DNA of 64,000 bases. It comes from Thalassotalea mangrovi. GTDB lineage: Bacteria; Pseudomonadota; Gammaproteobacteria; Enterobacterales; Alteromonadaceae. The stretch covers positions 38,021-102,020 of the forward strand of contig NZ_SWDB01000030.1 in NCBI RefSeq assembly GCF_005116735.1, given 5' to 3'. Positions 18,113 to 27,135 of this stretch are shown here, piece after piece. Made by a program: the position numbers and the translations under genes. Each line of letters opens with the position of its first letter. Positions within the stretch are counted from its first letter, which is position 1. Below the pieces are notes generated by a model, which was not told where the DNA came from, did not search any database, and saw only the letters and a list, made by a program, of their open reading frames with translations.

Positions 18113-19081
18113 ATGAGCAATCAGTTAGCGTTTTTATTACTCGTGTTTGCGGCTGTGATCTTTTTGTCCCAGTCATTTTTTATCTCGGTTTACAGTCCGC
18201 AACGGGCAAAAAACAAATTACTGAAAAAACACCTTAACAGCATTGTTGAAGATCACAATTCTACTAAAGTCGACCTAGTACTTGAGAATCGTCTGGAAAA
18301 GTTATCGGCGCTGGCGCGGACACTGGAAAGTATTGAATGGGTGAAAAACCTGACGTATAAACTGCAACTTTCCGGCTCTAAACTATTTGGTCATCAGTAT
18401 ACGACCATTGCCTTGGGTACGGCTGTGTTATTGGCCCTCATCACCTTCTTTTTGAGTCGCGACCTGGTATTTTCCCTGGCCCTGTTTGCCATTGTTGTGG
18501 TTTTATTTCACTTTCAGCTGAAGCGAAAAATTGATAATCGCATGCAGAAAATGGAAGAGCAATTTCCTGAAGCTCTTGATGTGTTAAAACGTGGCCTGCA
18601 GGCAGGGTATGCATTTTCTGAAGCACTTAAATTAGTGTGCGAAGAAACCCAGGGTGAGTTGAGCGAAGAATTTCATCATCTGTTTAATCAGATCAATTAT
18701 GGCACCGATGTCCGTACCGCTTTAGTGTTATTTGTGCAGCGGGTACCTACGACATCGGCAATGGCGTTTGCCAGCTCAGTAAGTATTCAAAAGGAAACTG
18801 GCGGTAACCTGGCTGAAAAAGTCGAAGGGCTGTCTGACCTAATCCGTAAACGCTTTAAGTTTAAGCGCAAAGTAAGAACGCTAACCGCAGAAGGGCGTAT
18901 GTCTGGCTGGGTTTTAGTGTTAACACCATTTGTCTTGTTTGCGGTGTTGTATATGAGCTCACCAGGGTATATCTCGACTCTTACCAGCACCCCTGATGGC
19001 CTGGATTTATTGAAGTGGGGCGGAGTTGGTATGGTTTTTGGGATTTGGTGGATCGGTAAGTTAATTAAAATTGATGTATAG
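18113..19081 (+). CDS. tadB: Tad inner-membrane platform protein TadB
   Basis: A 322-residue membrane protein with the type II secretion F domain. An N-terminal membrane helix (6-25), a second pair near 100-140, a cytoplasmic T2SSF domain (about 150-275, with EEQFPEALDVLKRGLQAGYA and SIQKETGGNLAEKVEGLSDL), and C-terminal helices (about 265-320) are seen. It pairs with TadC to form the platform moved by TadA. A good AAGGAGAG ribosome site precedes the ATG. Confidence 0.95.
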   Translation: MSNQLAFLLLVFAAVIFLSQSFFISVYSPQRAKNKLLKKHLNSIVEDHNSTKVDLVLENRLEKLSALARTLESIEWVKNLTYKLQLSGSKLFGHQYTTIALGTAVLLALITFFLSRDLVFSLALFAIVVVLFHFQLKRKIDNRMQKMEEQFPEALDVLKRGLQAGYAFSEALKLVCEETQGELSEEFHHLFNQINYGTDVRTALVLFVQRVPTTSAMAFASSVSIQKETGGNLAEKVEGLSDLIRKRFKFKRKVRTLTAEGRMSGWVLVLTPFVLFAVLYMSSPGYISTLTSTPDGLDLLKWGGVGMVFGIWWIGKLIKIDV

Positions 19082-19110
19082 CCAAGCGACGAAAGTCGAA
19101 GAGGTGTGAG

Positions 19111-20079
19111 ATGGATTATCTATTAGGTTTTTTAAATAGTGTCATTGATGACAGACAAACTGCGCAAATGGCATTTTACCTGGTGGCGGGTGCGGCTGGA
19201 GTCACATTGGCCATTGCCTTAAACCTATTGTTTACCGGGGCATATTCTCCGGTGCGAGCTAAAATTGACGGGATGCGCGATCACCAGAGAAAACCTAAAG
19301 CTAATCTGGATTATCTGAAAAATTCATTGGAGAAAAACCTGTCGAAAGTGCCGTTGGCGGGTAACTCATTTGCTGGCGATAAAGATACCCGTCGATTGCT
19401 GATCCATGCCGGGTTCCTTTCCAACAATGCACTGAAAATCTACAACGCGGTCAAGTTATTGATGTTACTGGTGTTCGGTGCTATCGCCTTTGTCATGGTG
19501 AAACTAAACCCAGATATCAGTACCACGGTGAGTATCTATTTAGTGGCTGGTTTAGTCGGTATTGGCTACTTGCTGCCAGGAATGATCCTTACCCGGCTTG
19601 CTAATAAGCGGATGGAAGGCTTGCGCCGTTATTTTCCCGATGCACTGGATTTATTGGTGGTTTGTTGTGAATCTGGCTTAGGGCTTCTGGAAGCATTTCA
19701 GAGGGTTAGTAAAGAAATTGAACTGGTTCATGGCGAATTATCCTATGAGATTGGCCTGGTTTGCAGTAAGGTAAGAGTGGGTTATTCGATGCAGGATGCC
19801 TTGCATGAGTTTTCGGAACGTACCGGGCTTGAAGATATTCGCGGCCTGAACGCGGTGATTGTGCAAAGCATGCGCTTAGGTACCGGCATCGCCCAGACTC
19901 TGCGGGTGTACGCGGAAGAGTACCGCGATAAGCGGATGCAGGAAGCGGAAGAAAAAGCTGGAAAGCTTGGGGTTAAGATGTTGTTCCCAATGCTAGTCTG
20001 TATCTGGCCTTCGTTTTTTATTGTTGCGGTAGGACCAGCGGTTCTCAAGGTGATGCAGGTGTGGGATAAGGCTTTTTGA
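19111..20079 (+). CDS. tadC: Tad inner-membrane platform protein TadC
   Basis: Also 322 residues and homologous to TadB, with the T2SSF domain at about 165-290 (RYFPDALDLLVVCCESGLGL and IVQSMRLGTGIAQTLRVYAE, then KRMQEAEEKAGKLGVKM and a C-terminal helix, WPSFFIVAVGPAVL). N-terminal membrane helix at 20-42. The ordering TadB then TadC and the 29-base spacing are standard. A GAGGTGTGAG ribosome site is present. Confidence 0.95.
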   Translation: MDYLLGFLNSVIDDRQTAQMAFYLVAGAAGVTLAIALNLLFTGAYSPVRAKIDGMRDHQRKPKANLDYLKNSLEKNLSKVPLAGNSFAGDKDTRRLLIHAGFLSNNALKIYNAVKLLMLLVFGAIAFVMVKLNPDISTTVSIYLVAGLVGIGYLLPGMILTRLANKRMEGLRRYFPDALDLLVVCCESGLGLLEAFQRVSKEIELVHGELSYEIGLVCSKVRVGYSMQDALHEFSERTGLEDIRGLNAVIVQSMRLGTGIAQTLRVYAEEYRDKRMQEAEEKAGKLGVKMLFPMLVCIWPSFFIVAVGPAVLKVMQVWDKAF

Positions 20080-20146
20080 TAAGGCCTGACTTTAACTCTG
20101 GCTTTAAGCTTGATTCTTTACTTAGTGACGATGTGGGGAAAATAAG

Positions 20147-21205
20147 ATGAATAAACCAGCATTGAGTTTGCTAAAACAATATCGAAGTGGATGGATTCGA
20201 ACTGGATGGATTGCTGTCGCGCTATTGTGTTTTGGTACAGGCTGTGCAAGCAATGAGTCTGCTAACCTGGAGCCTCAGCAGTACTCGGCTACCAATAAAG
20301 CTGCGGTACAAATGCCGATAGAAAGTTATCAGCAGGCAATGGAGCAGGCCGAGAGAGCCCGGCTAGAAGCAAACTGGGAAGGAGCACTGTTTGCCTACAT
20401 TCGCAGTTTAGATTTTCAACCGGATAACAGTGATATTTATCTGCAGATTGCTCGTATTCATCATCGCCTGAATAACCAGGATTTGGCGATTAAAGCCTAT
20501 CAACAGGTTATCGCTTTATCACCCGAAGTGATTGAAGCTCAGCAGGCCGTCGGGGTTTATTACCTGCAGCAGAGAAATTACCAACAGGCAAAAGTGCACC
20601 TTTCCAAAGCCATTGCCGAGGATCAAAAGCGATTAGCGAAGGCCGGAGAGACCACTGAAAAGAGTTCTTTTGTGCCGAATGACGAGAGCCCTATCGAAGC
20701 TTACACCGCCCTGGCGGTTATTTTTGATATGGAAAAGCAGTTTATTAAGTCGCGAGAATATTACAAACTTGCCTTAGCCGGGCAACCGAATTCGGTCAAC
20801 ATATTATCAAACCTGGGGTATTCTTATTATCTTAATAATGAATATCGCCAGGCAGAACAGTATTTTAAAAAAGCAATCAGGATCAATCCTAAGTTTAAGC
20901 GCGCATGGACAAACCTGGGTTTGGTGTATGTTCGTGAACAGGACTACGACAAAGCACTTAAAACCTTTAAACAGGTGATGCCTGATTATGAGGCGTATAA
21001 TGATTTAGGGTATCTGGTCATGCTCGAAGGTCGTCTTGTAGAAGCGGAATATTTTCTGGGCAAAGCGATTGAGTTATCGCCACGGTATTTTAAAAAGGCA
21101 AACGTAAACCTGGAGCAAGTGCAGATTTTAAAGAAAGATTATCAGCAATCGGTCAACGAATACCCAGGGATGATTTCTGAGCAGCCTCAGGTGGTTAATA
21201 AGTGA
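20147..21205 (+). CDS. tadD: TadD-like TPR lipoprotein
   Basis: A 352-residue protein with a long basic-hydrophobic signal ending in GTGC (Cys33 as probable lipid site) and at least five tetratricopeptide repeats from about residue 65 to 330, for example DIYLQIARIHHRLNNQDLAI, NILSNLGYSYYLNNEYRQAE and RAWTNLGLVYVREQDYDKAL. TadD proteins are thought to support secretin assembly in the outer membrane. It is the last gene of the tad locus; no clear terminator follows, and yeaD starts 75 bases on with its own ribosome site. Confidence 0.9.
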   Translation: MNKPALSLLKQYRSGWIRTGWIAVALLCFGTGCASNESANLEPQQYSATNKAAVQMPIESYQQAMEQAERARLEANWEGALFAYIRSLDFQPDNSDIYLQIARIHHRLNNQDLAIKAYQQVIALSPEVIEAQQAVGVYYLQQRNYQQAKVHLSKAIAEDQKRLAKAGETTEKSSFVPNDESPIEAYTALAVIFDMEKQFIKSREYYKLALAGQPNSVNILSNLGYSYYLNNEYRQAEQYFKKAIRINPKFKRAWTNLGLVYVREQDYDKALKTFKQVMPDYEAYNDLGYLVMLEGRLVEAEYFLGKAIELSPRYFKKANVNLEQVQILKKDYQQSVNEYPGMISEQPQVVNK

Positions 21206-21280
21206 TTCATGTGCCTTTCATAATAAGGGCGGTTGCCAGATTATAATAAGTTTACTTGGCATAAATGCTGAGGGAAATAC

Positions 21281-22141
21281 GTGGTTAGAAAGTTTACATA
21301 TGGGTCGTTGGAAGAAACGAAAGTTTCTGAACACGGCGAAATTCTAAAAATCAGTCATGAAAAATTCGATGCGACCGTCTCAACCTTTGGTGGACAGGTT
21401 CTTAGCTGGCATCCAAAGCCGTATTCCCCGATTTTCTGGTGTAGTAGCAATACCCCGCTAGATGGCAGTAAAGCGATTCGCGGTGGTATTCCAATCTGCT
21501 GGCCCTGGTTTGGTGATTTTCAGGGAAAAGGTAATCATGGCTTTGCTCGTAACCATGCCTGGTTAGTTAAGCATATTAAATTTGAACGGGATGTTGTTGA
21601 ATTAGTCCTGGTTTTGTTTGGCACGGAATTGTCTGATGCATGGCCAGCAGGATTCAAACTTGTTCAGACGCTGAGGTTTTCTGACACATTTTCTCAGGAA
21701 ATTACCTACACCAATATCGGTTCCGACATACAACGGTTTAGCCATGCATTACACAATTACTTTCAGGTAAGTACACCCGGGCAAACCATCATTCCTGAAC
21801 TCAAAGAGGTATGGTTTGACGATAAAATCAGCGAACGACAAGGTTGTCCGCCTCAGGAACTTAGAAACCTGGAAGGACCGGTGGATCGCATCTATCACTT
21901 TGACAATACGGTTACCCTGATTGATAAAGGCCTGGGCCGCGCCATTGAAATCAGTAAATTTAATGCTGGCCAATGGATTGTCTGGAACCCGGGTGAAGAT
22001 CTGGCTAGTACCATGAGTGACATCCACCCTGGCGGTGAACAGGAGTTTGTTTGCGTTGAAGCGGGAAATACCAACTGGTTAGAAGTAGAACCGGAGCAAA
22101 GCGTGAGCTTTGGCCAGCAGATCAAGGTTTACAACCTCTAG
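21281..22141 (+). CDS. D-hexose-6-phosphate mutarotase (YeaD family)
   Basis: A 286-residue aldose-1-epimerase-fold protein. Family traits: TFGGQVLSWHPK near the N-terminus, RGGIPICWPWFGDF, NHGFARNHAW, then SHALHNYFQV with an active-site His, and DIHPGGEQEFVCVEAGN near the C-terminus with the catalytic acid region. It is expected to interconvert anomers of glucose-6-phosphate-type sugars in the cytoplasm. The start is GTG 21281 behind a GAGGGAAA ribosome site. The TAG stop falls on the first bases of a perfect hairpin at 22141-22171 that may end transcription or protect the 3' end. Confidence 0.9.
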   Translation: MVRKFTYGSLEETKVSEHGEILKISHEKFDATVSTFGGQVLSWHPKPYSPIFWCSSNTPLDGSKAIRGGIPICWPWFGDFQGKGNHGFARNHAWLVKHIKFERDVVELVLVLFGTELSDAWPAGFKLVQTLRFSDTFSQEITYTNIGSDIQRFSHALHNYFQVSTPGQTIIPELKEVWFDDKISERQGCPPQELRNLEGPVDRIYHFDNTVTLIDKGLGRAIEISKFNAGQWIVWNPGEDLASTMSDIHPGGEQEFVCVEAGNTNWLEVEPEQSVSFGQQIKVYNL

Positions 22142-22932
22142 CAGTGGCGAATTTTTGCTTTTCGCCACTGCGGTCTCGGGTCTCAGGTTTCAGGTCTCGG
22201 AGGGCGAATCGCCTGAACTTGCTGCTACGAGCACATTACATTCCTAGCATGCAATCGTAGATTGCGCCGAGCAACCAGCTAACTGTTTTTGAGGTAGCGG
22301 GTACATAAAACCATAGGTTTTATTCCGGGTACGCCAATGAAAAACATTGGCTTCGGGTACGTAACTCAAAAAGTTACTTCGGGTTAAAGCGTTTCCTTGT
22401 TATTCAAAGACAGCTATTGTCACTCAGAAACTTTTGCAAGCCTCAGAGTCTTCGTCATTTCCTGTCGTGACAGGAAATCTTCATCAGAATTTAAAGAACG
22501 AGATCCCGGCCGACGCCTGGATGACGATGCTGAAGGCTATTTGTTGTTACCCTTAGTTAGCTTTCGACACCGTTAGACACCCAGAAACTCTCGTAAATCT
22601 TGGAGTCTTCGTCATTTCCTGCCACGACAGGAAATCTCAATAAAACACCAAAAAGCGAGCTCCCCATTTTCATGTGGATGAAAATGTTGAAGGCTATTCG
22701 TTGTCACCGAAAAATGCTCCTGCATTTTCGGCATACCGGTTATCCATGACCATAACCCCTAGTCAGCTTTCGACACCTCTAGACACCCAACCAACTTACT
22801 CGAAGCGATGTTTTTCATCGCGTACTCGGAATGAATCTTTGATTCATGTACCCGGAGGAATATTTTTATTCCGAACCCGGAGCAATCTTGGATTGCGTAC
22901 CTTCAAACCTGCGAATTAATTAGCCGGATTGG
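22141..22932. repeat. Repeat island 4 (BH, HEP, TAG, TAC, two R73, inverted TAC)
   Basis: One of the fullest islands. In order: BH hairpin 22141-22171 (GCAGTGGCGAA / TTCGCCACTGC); HEP run 22171-22214; TAG modules 22225-22275; TAC modules 22297-22385 with stems ATAAAA/TTTTAT, CCAATG/CATTGG and GTAACT/AGTTAC; R73 22453-22525; R73 22610-22682 with a decayed second stem; then TAC modules in the other orientation 22799-22901 with stems GCGATG/CATCGC, ATGAATC/GATTCAT, GGAATA/TATTCC and GCAATC/GATTGC. No coding sequence is credible. Confidence 0.85.
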
Positions 22933-23601
22933 CTAATCTATTCGCAGGTGCTTGTTCAACAAATGCTGCGTAAACCCGGTTTTTAAGTAAAACCCCCTAG
23001 GCAGGGTCTGAAACGGTCGGCCGTGTTTATCAAAAGCGCTGGTTTTGACTTTGCTGTTGGCAGCTTTAGGCCTGAGTTGCATCACCTCACCATATTTGCC
23101 GCTAATTTTTTCTACTTCGCCCAGCACTATCATATCGGTAAGCTCCTGCCAGTCGGCCTGCATTAAGGTTTCCTCTTCGGCATCCGGTTGCCATAAAAAT
23201 GGCGTACAAATGATTCTTTCGGCAACTGGTAACTGACGCTCGGAAATAATGGGTACCCACAATACCTTTGCCATCTTTTTCTTTACGTGGCTGGTTTGCC
23301 AGGTGACACCGGACATTCCGGTTAACGGAGCCACACAGACAAAGGTGGTTTCCAGCACTTTCGCATTTCTGTCGATTGGCAGGGTTTTTAGCTCGATACC
23401 CAGCTCCGGAAAATCCGGTAGAGGTTTGGAACCAGCGCTGGCTCCCAGGGCGCGTTCTAACAATAGTCCTATCCAGCCCTTTTCTTTGTTTAAATTTACC
23501 GGTACCCGCACATCTAATTTTCCCGCGAGTTCGCCAAGACTCATACCGGACAGGCTTTGTGCGGTTTGCATCAGTTGTCGTTCGGTATCGGGAGTCAGCA
23601 T
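22933..23601 (-). CDS. mutH: DNA mismatch repair endonuclease MutH
   Basis: A 222-residue enzyme that nicks the unmethylated strand at hemimethylated GATC once activated by MutS-MutL. The catalytic set D-x6-E-x-K is intact: Asp63, Glu70 and Lys72 in PDFPELGIELKT. The N-terminal region LGELAGKLDVRVP and the C-terminal GFYLKTGFTQHLL also match the family. Presence of mutH implies Dam-directed repair in this organism. The gene is divergent from rppH (148-base gap), and its 3' end abuts TAC modules. Confidence 0.96.
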   Translation of the reverse strand: MLTPDTERQLMQTAQSLSGMSLGELAGKLDVRVPVNLNKEKGWIGLLLERALGASAGSKPLPDFPELGIELKTLPIDRNAKVLETTFVCVAPLTGMSGVTWQTSHVKKKMAKVLWVPIISERQLPVAERIICTPFLWQPDAEEETLMQADWQELTDMIVLGEVEKISGKYGEVMQLRPKAANSKVKTSAFDKHGRPFQTLPRGFYLKTGFTQHLLNKHLRID

Positions 23602-23749
23602 GAGAAAAAGGTTCCACTTGGATTAAGAGAAATGATGGTTATGGTCAGAGCTAAATTGAACACTAACAAATAAATGATTGCAATATTTGCTCAATAGATT
23701 AGTTTGTGGAAGAATCAGATTATATAAAGTTTTTTGAACGGGAGTTCAT

Positions 23750-24292
23750 GTGATTGATGCCGAAGGCTATCGAGCCAATGTCGGCATAGTGATTACAAAT
23801 GGCAGGGGGCAAGTCTTTTGGGCTCGTCGATACGGCCAACATTCCTGGCAATATCCACAAGGTGGTGTTGATGAAGGAGAGTCGGCAGAACAAACCATGT
23901 ATCGCGAGTTGTTCGAAGAAGTAGGATTAAAGCCTCATCAGGTAGAAATACTGGCAACCACCAAGCATTGGTTAAAATATCGTTTACCAAAGCGATTGGT
24001 GCGTCACGACAGCAACCCAGTGTGTATTGGGCAAAAGCAAAAATGGTTTTTATTAAAGTTGTTGTGCAAGGATGAGGACGTTAATTTACTGCATTCGGGC
24101 CACCCTGAGTTTGATGACTGGCGCTGGGTCAGTTACTGGTATCCGGTGCGTCAGGTCGTATCTTTTAAACGAGATGTGTACCGTCGGGTGATGAAAGAGT
24201 TTGCACCTGTGGCCTTGCCGGTACTGCGCAAGGAAGTTCAGAATCGTCGCGAACCACCACGCCGGGAAGGCCGGCGTCGCAACTACAGGTAA
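23750..24292 (+). CDS. rppH: RNA pyrophosphohydrolase RppH
   Basis: A 180-residue Nudix hydrolase that removes pyrophosphate from 5' ends of transcripts and so starts their decay by RNase E. The N-terminus [15 protein letters not shown] is almost the family signature, and the Nudix box spans residues 38-60 (GGVDEGES ... RELFEEVGL). The start is GTG 23750, fixed by the match to known proteins and by a GGGAG site. The C-terminal tail is Arg-rich, as usual. The rppH-ptsP-lgt-thyA order is also found in E. coli. Confidence 0.96.
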   Translation: MIDAEGYRANVGIVITNGRGQVFWARRYGQHSWQYPQGGVDEGESAEQTMYRELFEEVGLKPHQVEILATTKHWLKYRLPKRLVRHDSNPVCIGQKQKWFLLKLLCKDEDVNLLHSGHPEFDDWRWVSYWYPVRQVVSFKRDVYRRVMKEFAPVALPVLRKEVQNRREPPRREGRRRNYR

Positions 24293-24327
24293 CACTGGCG
24301 ACAACGCACAAGTAATCATTATGTAAT

Positions 24328-24363
24328 TAAAAAGCTGTATAACGGGGTTATACGGCTTTTTTT
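24328..24363 (+). terminator. Rho-independent terminator after rppH
   Basis: AGCTGTATAAC at 24333-24343 pairs with GTTATACGGCT downstream (one G-U pair), followed by a run of seven T. The stem starts about 40 bases past the rppH stop. This separates rppH from ptsP despite their conserved adjacency. Confidence 0.85.
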
Positions 24364-24390
24364 ATCCAGAGAGCTGGATAAAAAAAGCCC

Positions 24391-24640
24391 GGTCTCGGGT
24401 CTCAGGTTTCAGGCCTCGGAGGGCGAAGGGCCTTAACCAAGGCAAGGAACACCACGTTTCGGGTACATAAAATTAGGAATTTTATTCCGGGTACGCCAAT
24501 AAAAAGCATTGGCTTCGGGTACGTAACTCAATGAGTTACTTCGGGCAATTCGCTCAAAGTAATAAGCGCTTGGAGAAAAGCAAGAGTTATGGTGGGAGTG
24601 GGAGGTGGAAGAACTCCCTGAAACCTGCGAGTCATTAGCA
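24391..24640. repeat. Repeat island 5 (HEP, TAC, PUR)
   Basis: A HEP run at 24391-24434 is followed by TAC modules at 24459-24546, with stems near ATAAAAT/ATTTTAT, CCAAT/ATTGG and GTAACT/AGTTAC, and a PUR tract at 24590-24612. TAG and R73 modules are absent here. The module order agrees with islands 4 and 7. Confidence 0.75.
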
Positions 24641-24804
24641 ATGACGTTCTGAGACCTGAAACCTAGGTGCTATTGATTAATAAGGAAAAATAGCACCGTT
24701 GGAGAAGTTAGTGGAAGAATTTCCTGAAACCTGCGAGTCATTAGCAATGACGTTCTGAGACCAGAAACCTCAGGTACTATTGTTTAATAAGGAAATTAGT
24801 ACCG
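24615..24804 (+). repeat. Tandem duplication with paired hairpins before ptsP
   Basis: Two ~105-base copies sit head to tail just before ptsP. Each has CCTGAAACCTGCGAGTCATT, a TAGCAATGACGTTCTGAGACC stretch and a hairpin around a TTAATAAGGAA loop. Stem of copy 1: GGTGCTATT (24666-24674) with AATAGCACC (24689-24697). Stem of copy 2: GGTACTA (24773-24779) with TAGTACC (24797-24803). A G-to-A change in one arm is matched by C-to-T in the other. The second hairpin ends 18 bases before the ptsP ATG, so it may act on ptsP translation or transcription. Confidence 0.75.
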
Positions 24805-24821
24805 TTTAGCGAAGGATTTTT

Positions 24822-27083
24822 ATGTTAACCACACTAAGGCGAATTGTATTAGCATTTGGGCAGGAGCCAGAGCTGGATCTGGCTTTGCAAACCTTAGTGT
24901 CTGAAGTAAAGTTAGCCATGGAAACCGAGTGTTGTTCCATTTATCTTGCCAATCAGGAACGGCAGCACTTCCTATTGATGGCGTCCGATGGCCTGGCTAA
25001 GGAATCCCTGGGACAAGTTAAAATTGGTTTTAGTGAAGGCTTAGTCGGACTCGTCGGCCAACGTGAAGAACCGATCAATATTGCCGATGCGCATAACCAT
25101 CCTCGATTTAAACATGCGCCGGAAGTTAAAGAAGAAGCATTTAACGCCTTTTTAGGCACTCCAATTATTCATCAGCGACGGGTTTTAGGGATCATTTCCG
25201 TTCAGCAAAAACAATCGCGACAGTTTACCGAAAACGAAGAAGCATTTTTGGTGACACTGGCGGCGCAGCTTGCTTCCACTATCAGTAATGTCGAGTCACG
25301 CGGTACTATCTCTGCTCTGCTTAAACGTATCGATAAAACTCATATGAGAGCGATACCCGGTGCCAGCGGTGTGGCGATTGGAAACTGCTTTGTCAGCAGG
25401 CCTCTGGCTGATCTGAGCAGTATTACACCCAGTAAACAAGGTTCACCAGCCCAACAAACACGACGCTTACGCCTGGCTATTGCGCGCACATCCAAAGAGC
25501 TCATTGAAATGCGGGCTCGCATGGATGGCTCGATTCCAAAAGATACACTGGATATTTTTGATATGTATCAGCAGATGTTATCCAGTGCCAGTATCGGCGA
25601 TGACATCGAAAAATACATTGTTGGCGGTTGGAGTGCAGAAAGTGCGCTCAAATTGGTGATTGACCGTTATGTGATGCAGTTTGAGGCGGTTGAAGATAAC
25701 TATATTCGCGAACGTGCCGTTGATATTAAAGATTTAGGTAATCGCGTATTACTGCATTTACAGGATTATCAGCAAAAGCACATCCGCCTGCCAGATGATT
25801 TAATTTTAGTCGCTCAGGAAGTTACCGCCTCTTTACTGGCGGAATACCAGCACAAAGGCTTAAAAGGGATTATTTCTCTTTCTGGTTCTATTAATTCTCA
25901 CGCTGTGATTCTGGCCAGGGCCTTGGGTATACCGGCCATTATGGGCGTTGGTGATGTTCCCCTGAGTCGCTTTGCCGATAAACAGGCGATTATTGATGGT
26001 TATTCCGGTGAGATCTTTCTGGCGCCGACGCCCGCCAAAATTAAGCACTACCAAAGACTGATTGAGGAAGAAAGTGAACTTCAGGAAAATGTTCGCAAGG
26101 ACATTGAGCTTGAACCGGTAACGCTGGATGGTCAGTCGGTTGAGTTATTGATGAATGCTGGCCTGATAGCAGAGTTTGATCGCTCGATGAAACATGGTGC
26201 CAGTGGTATCGGCTTATACCGCACCGAAATTGCCTTTATGGAGCGGGGCAGTTTTCCCTCTGAAAAGGAGCAGATGGCCATTTACAAGAATGTCCTTAAC
26301 TCTTTTAAACAACAACCTGTCGTAATGCGCACTCTGGATATTGGTGGTGACAAAACCCTCGAGTATTTCCCGATTAATGAAGCAAACCCGTTTCTGGGCT
26401 GGCGAGGTATTCGCGTAACCTTAGATCATCCTGAGCTTTTTCTGGTGCAGGTGCGTGCGATGGTTCGCGCTAATATTGGTCGCGATAACTTGCAGATTCT
26501 GTTACCGATGATCACCTCCTTACCGGAAGTTGATGAAGCATTGCGTCTAATTCACCAGGCATACAGTGAGATCAGGCAAGAACATGGCGAAGCGGTAAAG
26601 CGACCTCCGGTTGGTATTATGCTGGAAGTGCCATCGTTAATTTTCCAAATTCCGGAACTGGCGCATCGGGTCGATTTTTTCTCAGTCGGTAGTAATGATT
26701 TAACTCAGTATTTACTGGCCGTCGATCGTAATAATGAGAGGGTTTCGTCACTGTACGATGCCTATCACCCCGCAGTTCTCAGGGCATTGAATATCATTGC
26801 TGAACAATCAAAAGCTCATAAGGTTTCTTTATCACTGTGCGGTGAACTGGCATCGGAACCTGGCGGGGCTATTTTATTGCTGGCGATGGGCTACGATAAG
26901 CTAAGTATGAATGGCTACAACGTCCCTCGTATTAAATGGGTAATTCGTCATATATCTCAAAAACATGCCAGACAGATGCTGGAAACTTGTTTACAATTAG
27001 ACACTGTTACAGAGGTACGCGGATACCTTAACCAGCAACTGGAACAGCTTGGTTTTGGCGGCTTTATCCGGGCCGGTAAATAA
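24822..27083 (+). CDS. ptsP: Phosphoenolpyruvate-protein phosphotransferase PtsP (EI-Ntr)
   Basis: The first enzyme of the nitrogen phosphotransferase system, passing phosphate from PEP to NPr. It has 753 residues (E. coli protein 748). Order of domains: GAF sensor about 1-165 (ECCSIYLAN, QREEPINIADAHNHPRF); PEP-utilising N-terminal domain about 175-300; swivelling phosphohistidine domain with GSINSHAVILARALGIPAIMG, His360 being the site; PEP-binding barrel about 425-735 with GIGLYRTEIAFM, MRTLDIGGDKTLEYF and SLCGELAS holding the active Cys. A GAAGGA ribosome site precedes the ATG. Two covarying hairpins lie upstream and may regulate it. Confidence 0.96.
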   Translation: MLTTLRRIVLAFGQEPELDLALQTLVSEVKLAMETECCSIYLANQERQHFLLMASDGLAKESLGQVKIGFSEGLVGLVGQREEPINIADAHNHPRFKHAPEVKEEAFNAFLGTPIIHQRRVLGIISVQQKQSRQFTENEEAFLVTLAAQLASTISNVESRGTISALLKRIDKTHMRAIPGASGVAIGNCFVSRPLADLSSITPSKQGSPAQQTRRLRLAIARTSKELIEMRARMDGSIPKDTLDIFDMYQQMLSSASIGDDIEKYIVGGWSAESALKLVIDRYVMQFEAVEDNYIRERAVDIKDLGNRVLLHLQDYQQKHIRLPDDLILVAQEVTASLLAEYQHKGLKGIISLSGSINSHAVILARALGIPAIMGVGDVPLSRFADKQAIIDGYSGEIFLAPTPAKIKHYQRLIEEESELQENVRKDIELEPVTLDGQSVELLMNAGLIAEFDRSMKHGASGIGLYRTEIAFMERGSFPSEKEQMAIYKNVLNSFKQQPVVMRTLDIGGDKTLEYFPINEANPFLGWRGIRVTLDHPELFLVQVRAMVRANIGRDNLQILLPMITSLPEVDEALRLIHQAYSEIRQEHGEAVKRPPVGIMLEVPSLIFQIPELAHRVDFFSVGSNDLTQYLLAVDRNNERVSSLYDAYHPAVLRALNIIAEQSKAHKVSLSLCGELASEPGGAILLLAMGYDKLSMNGYNVPRIKWVIRHISQKHARQMLETCLQLDTVTEVRGYLNQQLEQLGFGGFIRAGK

Positions 27084-27135
27084 TGCGAACCGCAAATCAT
27101 TCGCCACAATATTCACAGTGTTAGTCAGTGCTTAG

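Noticed and set aside
22141-22932. Insertion sequence or MITE with terminal inverted repeats
   Set aside because: Inverted TAC modules occur at both ends, but there is no transposase, no clear target duplication, and element borders vary from island to island.
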